From contig NZ_LWLN01000001.1 of assembly GCF_001953745.1 (NCBI RefSeq), positions 2,170,001-2,234,000 on the forward strand: a DNA stretch of 64,000 bases, in the 5' to 3' direction. This stretch comes from Natrinema saccharevitans. Its GTDB lineage: Archaea > Halobacteriota > Halobacteria > Halobacteriales > Natrialbaceae. Under the pieces are notes generated by a model. The model was not told where the DNA came from. It ran no database searches and saw only the letters and a list, made by a program, of their open reading frames with translations. Both the position numbers and the translations under genes were made by a program. Of this stretch, positions 59,535-64,000 are shown piece after piece; the stretch's first letter is position 1; each line of letters starts with the position of its first letter.

Positions 59535-59605
59535 TGCGCGGACCGGGATTTGAACCCGGGCCATGAGCTTGGAAGGCTCAGGTCCTACCACTAGACCATC
59601 CGCGC
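59535..59605 (-). tRNA. tRNA-Gly (anticodon TCC)
   Basis: Cloverleaf folds with acceptor GCGCGGA/TCCGCGC, discriminator A, T-arm GGGTTCAAATCCC-type and anticodon stem TGAGC/GCTCA with loop CTTCCAA (TCC). No intron. The 3' CCA is not encoded. Its 3' half is the attachment site of the island at lower coordinates. Confidence 0.93.
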
Positions 59606-59608
59606 TCA

Positions 59609-60538
59609 TCACCGGTTTTTCGGTCCACGCTTAAGGCTCTTCCTGTTCTGTGTCGCCGCCCGCTCGCGATCACGGGATCGCCGGGACGAAAAACTGCCGT
59701 TCTCGAGTACCAACACTGCGCCGCCGCTGCCGACGGTGTAGCCCGTGCTGGCCTCGGTTTCGCTGTCGAAGAGGGCGACTCGACGAGGCTCTCGGGGACT
59801 CAGCGGCTGCCGTCGTAGACGAAGCCGGATGCGTTGTCGCCGCTGACGGAGACATCGTCTTCGCCGTCGCTGTCGAGTCCGTAGGAGGTGACATCGGCGT
59901 CCTCGATACCGATCGGGTTTTAGGTGACGCCGTCGTCGGTGGCGAAGACCGTCCCGTTGGTGTCGATGACTGGCCCGAGCGGGTGTCATCGAACTCGATC
60001 GCGTTCAGCCCGGAGCCGCTGCCCGGCACCTCGTAGTTCCAGGTGCCTTCTTTACCGTTGTCGAAGCTGTAGTGGATCGAGCCGAAGTCGTCAGCCACGT
60101 AGATGTCGGCCTCACCGGCGGGACCGATGACGGCGACGTCGTTGAAGTTCGCCGTGAAATCGTTGAGGTCGAGCAATCGATCAGGTTCCCGGTCGTCACG
60201 TCGTACTCGCCGATCGATCCGCTCGAGCCGACGATCCAGAGCCGCTCGCCGTCGTCGGTAGTGTCGACCCCGTAGAGGTCGTTCCCGTTGCCGGTGGGCC
60301 CGCCCTGAAGGACGACTTCCCAGCCGTCGGCTGTGCGTTCGATCATCAGTCCACCGCCCGCGACCGCATGCGGGTTGGTGGCCGTGCAGGCGACATCGCG
60401 GAGGGCGCTGTCGACCGGCATCTCGACGGCGATCCACCCGTCGTCGCTCTCTGCGGTGGCAGCCGTCGCGGGGACGGTAGCTGCAGCAAGCGATGCGCCT
60501 GCGACCCTCAGCGTCGAACGTCGAGTCAAGCGCGTCAT
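59609..60538 (-). pseudogene. decayed Tat-exported beta-propeller-like gene
   Basis: It starts at ATG 60538 with the twin-arginine signal MTRLTRRSTLRVAGASLAAA, followed by repeat-like strands (GGGLMIERTADGWEVVLQGG; LYGVDTTDDGERLWIVGSSG). The frame changes near 60170 to LDLNDFTANFNDVAVIGPAG, with repeats such as YVADDFGSIHYSFDNGKEG. It changes again near 59975, giving VIDTNGTVFATDDGVT then a stop. A second stop comes after VYDGSR, and a further frame ends TGYTVGSGGAVLVLENGSF. At least two frameshifts and two stops show it is not functional. The repeats resemble photosynthesis-system-assembly/BNR propellers. Confidence 0.8.
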
Positions 60539-60799
60539 AGCGCATCCTGGTCTGGGTGGCGAGACGATCATAACAGCCGGCTATTCTTCAGATCGGAACC
60601 GTCTATTTCGGACCTTTTACCCGATTTCCAAACATTTTTATCGAGTGGGGCTGGGTCCGATATCCACGGATTCAACCGACTTAAGATAGCGAGCTGGATT
60701 TCATGTGAACACTACTATCACAGGTAAAATTCACTCATAGCAACCGGACACCCCCACCCGAACGATCGCTATCGAAACCGAACTCCGGGCACGGTCGCG

Positions 60800-61501
60800 C
60801 TATCCAGACTGATTCGCGCCCGCGACCGTGGCATAGCAGTTCCCGCTCGAGAGTTCCCACTCCCGGAGCGCGAGGTCGCTGGCGACGAGGTCGGCCTCGA
60901 ACTCCTCAGGCGCGTAAATGTGATAGAAGCGCTCGACCGCCTCGCCACTGGGTAGGGTCCACTCGACGGTCGTATCGAACCCCTCGGTCACGTCGAACCG
61001 GTCGTGAGCGGTCGACCACGCACTGACCAGCGCACGGCCGTCCGGGGACAACACGCGGGCGAGCTCGTCGAGACTCGTCACCCGAGCCGCGCGCGTCGGC
61101 AGGTGATGCAGCGTCGCGACGTAGACCGCCACGTCAACGCCGTCGTCAGTGAGCGGAAGCGCGGCCGCGTCCCCCTGGATCAACTCGACCTCGAACGCCC
61201 GCTCGAGGGCGCGTTCCCGACCCGTCTCGAGCAGGCCACGGCTCACGTCGAGGCCCACGACGGACCCGCAGTCTGCCGCGAGCAGTTCGGCGTGGCGGCA
61301 GTTGCCACACCCAAGGTCGAGGCCGACTGCATCGGGACCCCGATCAGTCGCGTGGGACGCGACGAATGATTCGACTTCCGGCCACGCGTACTCGCGCGTG
61401 GACGCGAAGTGGGTCGCAATCCGGTCGTACGTCTCGCGGACATCGCCGCGTTTCACCTCACTTTCGTCCCGACGCTGCGTTCGATCCCGGTTCCCGGCCA
61501 T
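60800..61501 (-). CDS. class I SAM methyltransferase, Trm9/ALKBH8-like
   Basis: 233 residues from ATG 61501. VRETYDRIATHFASTREYAW precedes motif I VGLDLGCGNCRHAELLA. Motif II DVAVYVATLHHL and the post-II region LARVLSPDGRALVSAW follow. The leading phrase and motif I resemble Trm9-type wobble-uridine methyltransferases of tRNA. The substrate is inferred from resemblance; other small-molecule methyltransferases share the fold. It lies between two tRNA genes. Confidence 0.8.
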   Translation of the reverse strand: MAGNRDRTQRRDESEVKRGDVRETYDRIATHFASTREYAWPEVESFVASHATDRGPDAVGLDLGCGNCRHAELLAADCGSVVGLDVSRGLLETGRERALERAFEVELIQGDAAALPLTDDGVDVAVYVATLHHLPTRAARVTSLDELARVLSPDGRALVSAWSTAHDRFDVTEGFDTTVEWTLPSGEAVERFYHIYAPEEFEADLVASDLALREWELSSGNCYATVAGANQSG

Positions 61502-61658
61502 CCGTTGGCTTTCGTCCCGGAACGGGCAAAAAGCGTTCGCCACCGCGAGCCGCAGTGCGGGTGGCCCCGTGTCGCCCGGACGAATGTGTCTCCGTGACGG
61601 GGCTCGACGAATTCGAGGGGTTTATCTATTCCCGACGGGAACTGGAGAATGCGCTCGA

Positions 61659-61730
61659 GGGCTCGTAGATCAGGGGTAGATCACTCCCTTGGCATGGGAG
61701 AGGCCCCGGGTTCAAATCCCGGCGAGTCCA
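61659..61730 (+). tRNA. tRNA-Ala (anticodon GGC)
   Basis: Acceptor GGGCTCG/CGAGTCC contains the G3:U70 pair that identifies alanine tRNAs; the discriminator is A. Anticodon stem CTCCC/GGGAG with loop TTGGCAT (GGC). T-arm CGGGTTCAAATCCCG. Unspliced. It is immediately followed by an integrase on the opposite strand, so its 3' end is the probable attachment site. Confidence 0.95.
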
Positions 61731-61844
61731 CTCGAAATTTGGCGTTTCAGGCCTTCTGACTGCCGAATTCCGTTCCCTAAGGGTGTTCTGACGGCTATCG
61801 ATACGACAGTGCTGACAGCTGCTTGCTCGAGAGTCATGGTCCTG

Positions 61845-62852
61845 TTATAGGTCTTCGATGAAGTCGCGTCGCTGTTCCATCTTCTCACGGTCTGTACGGC
61901 GGTCGTAGTGGCGATCGAGGACTTCCGAGGACACGTCACACCGATCGCTGACGATCTTCTCGGGAATGTCCTCGCGGAGCTGATGGGTGATCGCCCCGCG
62001 CCTGATCGTGTGCGGCGAGAGGCTGCTCGGGCAGTCGTAGTAGTGCCCGTACCCCGTGGCTTCGCAGTCCGCCGGATCACGGTCGTGCGGACACTCCTCG
62101 ATCATGCAGGGTTGCGTGAGCCGGTACACCTCCGACCGGATCTGGCCGGAACTCAACCGGCCTTGGTCGCTCGTCACGAGCGGTTCGCGCCCGTGTTCGT
62201 CCACGACATCGTGGCGGTGGAAGCGGAGGTACTCATCGAGGACATCGCAGTAGTAGTCGTCGAGCGCGATCGCCCGCTCGGCCGGCTCCTGATTCTTGAG
62301 CGGCGTGCCCGTATCGGGCCGGTGGCGCAACCAGAAGCACTGCTCGTCGGGTTCGTAGTCCTCGAGGTCGACCGCGCGAAGGCTCCCAAGGCGGATCCCC
62401 GTGTGCCAGAGGATCGCCATGATGACGTGGTCCCGGCTCGCGCGCTTGTACCGCTCGAGGTAGCCGATGATCTTGTGGGCGCGATCGGCGTCGAGCATCT
62501 CGTCGCGGGCCTCCTCACCGCGGTCGACATCCGGCAGTTTCACCCGCTCGCGCATCCCCGGTTCGACGGCGTCGATCGACGCGCAGAACTCGAGGAAGAC
62601 GCGGAGCGTGGCGAGCTGTCCGCGGAGTGTGACGATGTTCACGTCCTCCTGTCGCCACACCCGGTATTGGTGGAGATGCCGGCCGGTGAGATCGTTGAGG
62701 TTGTCGATGCCGACCTTCGCACACCACTCGACGAAAGCGTCGAGCCGGTACTTGTGGTTCTGGAGCGTCTTCTCGCTCACCTCGAGTTCGCGGTGCGAGA
62801 CGTAGAGGTCGACCGCTTCGCGTGGTGAGATCGGCTCGAGGTCGTCGCTCAT
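61845..62852 (-). CDS. tyrosine-type site-specific integrase
   Basis: 335 residues. The N-terminal core-binding domain (SHRELEVSEKTLQNHKYRLD) is followed by the catalytic domain: first Arg in ILWHTGIRLGSLRAVDLED, HxxR in LSPHTIRRGAITHQLREDIP and nucleophile Tyr in VLDRHYDRRTDREKME. A small Cys/His cluster (CMIEECPHDRDPADCEATGY) interrupts the catalytic domain, as in many haloarchaeal integrases. It integrates or excises the element at the tRNA. It overlaps the PAPS-reductase-like gene by 4 bp. Confidence 0.92.
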   Translation of the reverse strand: MSDDLEPISPREAVDLYVSHRELEVSEKTLQNHKYRLDAFVEWCAKVGIDNLNDLTGRHLHQYRVWRQEDVNIVTLRGQLATLRVFLEFCASIDAVEPGMRERVKLPDVDRGEEARDEMLDADRAHKIIGYLERYKRASRDHVIMAILWHTGIRLGSLRAVDLEDYEPDEQCFWLRHRPDTGTPLKNQEPAERAIALDDYYCDVLDEYLRFHRHDVVDEHGREPLVTSDQGRLSSGQIRSEVYRLTQPCMIEECPHDRDPADCEATGYGHYYDCPSSLSPHTIRRGAITHQLREDIPEKIVSDRCDVSSEVLDRHYDRRTDREKMEQRRDFIEDL

Positions 62853-63700
62853 CGTTCACCTCCCTGATCAGAGACCGTCTGCAGTGACCGGTCGTTCTGA
62901 CTGCTGTCAGGATGAGGCGAACATGTCGAACAGAGGGTCATCTGCGCGTCGTCGTTCTCGACGCGCTCGCTCCGGCGCTCGTCGTCATCAAACGCTCCCC
63001 AGGCCCACGTCTCGCGTTCCTTCGCGGGATCGTCTACGTCGACGCGGTCCTCAAGTTCCTCGATCCACTCGGCTTGATACTCGCACCCAGCAGCGCGAAG
63101 GTCGAGCTTCTCTTCCGGCGATCCGAAGCAGCCACAGAAGCAGTCACCCGACCGCCCGAGTGTCTCCCATAGTGGGTTTCGGGGGATATCGTACTTCTCG
63201 AGGTACTCACGACAGTCCTCTTTGGTCCAGTCGTGGATCGGCGCGTGCCAGACCCAGCGTGGGCCGTCACTCTCCGGTTCGACGTGTTCCATCCGACGCT
63301 GGGACTCTGCCGATCGGACGCCGGTCCACATGTGGAGGTCAGACGCCCGACCGCGCCCAGCAGACATCGTCGCGAGCCGTCCGATTTGGCGTTCCTTCAA
63401 CGACCGGTACATGATGCTATGGCGGCTCGGCCCTGGGAAGCCGTCCTCTATGACGCGGTCCTCGTAGGATTCGGGTGTACGGAGCGTCCATAGCTGAACG
63501 CCGAGTGCATCCGCATACTCTTCGATATACTCGCGGTTCTCGTCGAGTCCCGTTCGCGTATCGAGATAGACGAGTAGGTCCGCCGGTCCGTCCTCGATGG
63601 CGATGTGCGCGGCGACCGCCGAGTCCATCCCGCCAGAGATCAGGGCGACATGGTTTCCCCGCTCGTGGTCAGTTTCGCTCGAGATCGCGTCGTTGCTCAT
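62849..63700 (-). CDS. PAPS-reductase/ATP-PPase-family protein of the element
   Basis: 283 residues. The PP-loop SGGMDSAVAAHIAIEDG (usually SGGxDS) lies near residue 18-34. VYLDTRTGLDENREYIEEYA and the His/Trp region WHAPIHDWTKEDCREYLEKY match the PAPS-reductase fold. Four cysteines fall in SGDCFCGCFGSPEEKLDLRA and further down (LRAAGCEYQ), with another pair at the tail (TLCSTCSPHPD). It could move or activate sulfur on DNA, tRNA or small molecules. Such proteins recur in haloarchaeal viruses and plasmids, where their role is unsettled. Not adjacent to Dnd genes in view. Confidence 0.83.
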   Translation of the reverse strand: MSNDAISSETDHERGNHVALISGGMDSAVAAHIAIEDGPADLLVYLDTRTGLDENREYIEEYADALGVQLWTLRTPESYEDRVIEDGFPGPSRHSIMYRSLKERQIGRLATMSAGRGRASDLHMWTGVRSAESQRRMEHVEPESDGPRWVWHAPIHDWTKEDCREYLEKYDIPRNPLWETLGRSGDCFCGCFGSPEEKLDLRAAGCEYQAEWIEELEDRVDVDDPAKERETWAWGAFDDDERRSERVENDDAQMTLCSTCSPHPDSSQNDRSLQTVSDQGGER

Positions 63701-63942
63701 GCTTCGACCTCCCCGAGTTCAGACTGATCATCGGCGAGTTGACGACGGCCTCGAGAGTTCTCCGGCTGGATGTTCCGGACCTCGTCGGCCCAGTCCTCGA
63801 GCTGCCGGCGAACTCGCTCGAGTTTGCCCTCGAGTTCGTCGACGGACTCGGCGCTCACTTCCGCGCGGATCTTGTCGCGATCGTCGGTCGACGTCCCGCG
63901 CGTGAGTTCAGTCGTGATCGAGATCGCGTCGTCCTCGCTCAT
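63697..63942 (-). CDS. 81-residue coiled-coil protein of the element
   Basis: MSEDDAISITTELTRGTSTD followed by a likely coiled coil (ELEGKLERVRRQLEDWADEV). It overlaps the PAPS-reductase-like gene and the upstream gene by 4 bp each (ATGA), so it belongs to the same operon. No family recognised; likely an element-specific protein. Confidence 0.65.
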   Translation of the reverse strand: MSEDDAISITTELTRGTSTDDRDKIRAEVSAESVDELEGKLERVRRQLEDWADEVRNIQPENSRGRRQLADDQSELGEVEA

Positions 63943-64000
63943 GCGTTGACCCTCCGTGTGGCGAAGTTGCTGAGCCGGCGGAAGACACCGCCTCGTCGGA
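63939..64000 (-). CDS. C-terminal end of another element gene (partial)
   Basis: The minus strand reads ...GGVFRRLSNFATRRVNA then TGA at 63941-63939, open to the window edge. The stop overlaps the next ATG. Only about 20 residues are visible and nothing can be identified. Confidence 0.45.
   Translation of the reverse strand, partial: RRGGVFRRLSNFATRRVNA

Larger units (their letters stand above)
55014..59573. mobile_element. 4.5-kb genomic island inserted at tRNA-Gly(TCC)
   Basis: Bounded by the 38-bp direct repeat of the tRNA 3' half. It holds a lipoprotein, a coiled-coil protein and the ArsA-like/YlbF-like/Cys-tail operon. The sequence is AT-richer than neighbouring core genes, with TATA-rich gaps. 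It has no integrase, so it is either a decayed element or was mobilised in trans. The two mismatches suggest it is not recent. Confidence 0.7.
61700..64000. mobile_element. start of an integrative element at tRNA-Ala(GGC), extends past the window
   Basis: A tyrosine integrase ends 115 bp past the tRNA 3' end and is transcribed toward it. This is the usual layout of tRNA-targeting archaeal elements and proviruses. The genes upstream of the integrase overlap it in one operon and run off the window. The distal att copy is expected outside. The left edge is approximate. Confidence 0.65.

Noticed and set aside
1-64000. CRISPR arrays, rRNA genes, complete insertion sequences
   Set aside because: No regularly spaced repeats, no rRNA-like stretch and no transposase were seen in the window.

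Overview
This window comes from a GC-rich haloarchaeon (class Halobacteria). The acidic proteins, archaeal S15 and S3Ae genes, the Pcc1 subunit of KEOPS, a PAN ATPase, family B polymerase, FEN1, Mre11-Rad50, halocyanin, phosphomevalonate decarboxylase and twin-arginine lipoproteins all fit. Many genes appear leaderless, with a TATA box 25-35 bp before the start codon, and many neighbours overlap by 4 bp (ATGA). A natrialbal genus is a guess from general feel only.

Core part (about 1-41,500). In order: a truncated winged-helix gene; a very large acidic coiled-coil protein (-); UPF0058 and DUF998-type proteins; an ABC ATPase behind a textbook DtxR-type iron-repressor box; a PilB/PilC pilus-assembly pair; the rps15-recJ-like-pcc1-rps3ae operon; a halocyanin and archaetidylserine synthase; a HEAT-repeat protein; a 640-bp gene-free tract with a long palindrome; a phospholipase-D-type exported protein; a DtxR-family regulator next to a ferritin-like protein and the sufCBD iron-sulfur assembly operon with a perfect 18-bp palindrome in its promoter; DNA polymerase B; Mre11-Rad50; PAN; a polyprenyl synthase; an M28 peptidase; an NAD-kinase-like protein lacking GGDGT; endonuclease III; phosphomevalonate decarboxylase; FEN1.

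Sulfur/respiration cluster (about 41,500-51,700). Cytochrome bd oxidase (cydAB), a 1-Cys peroxiredoxin, DUF1641, a sulfide:quinone oxidoreductase, a winged-helix protein fused to two rhodanese domains, a rhodanese-metallo-beta-lactamase (persulfide dioxygenase type), a 49-residue membrane peptide, a TauE/SafE anion exporter and an AhpD-like protein sit together. Read as a pathway: sulfide is oxidised to persulfide with electrons going to quinone and cytochrome bd, persulfide is oxidised to sulfite and thiosulfate, and the product is exported. A related AT-rich motif lies about 95-105 bp before the peroxiredoxin, SQR and dioxygenase genes. The HTH-rhodanese fusion is the obvious candidate regulator and the most interesting single protein here.

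Accessory part (about 52,000-64,000). Several small regulators (ArsR-like, TrmB, HalOD1) and a cold-shock protein precede a 4.5-kb, AT-richer island bounded by an intact tRNA-Gly(TCC) gene and a 38-bp copy of that gene's 3' half. The island has no integrase. It carries a lipoprotein, a coiled-coil protein, and a three-gene overlapping operon of an ArsA-like protein without its P-loop, a YlbF-like protein ending in Cys-Cys, and a 60-residue protein ending in CGADDCC. Beyond the tRNA are a decayed Tat-exported gene, a Trm9-like methyltransferase and tRNA-Ala(GGC). A second integrative element begins there (tyrosine integrase facing the tRNA, PAPS-reductase-like protein) and runs off the window.
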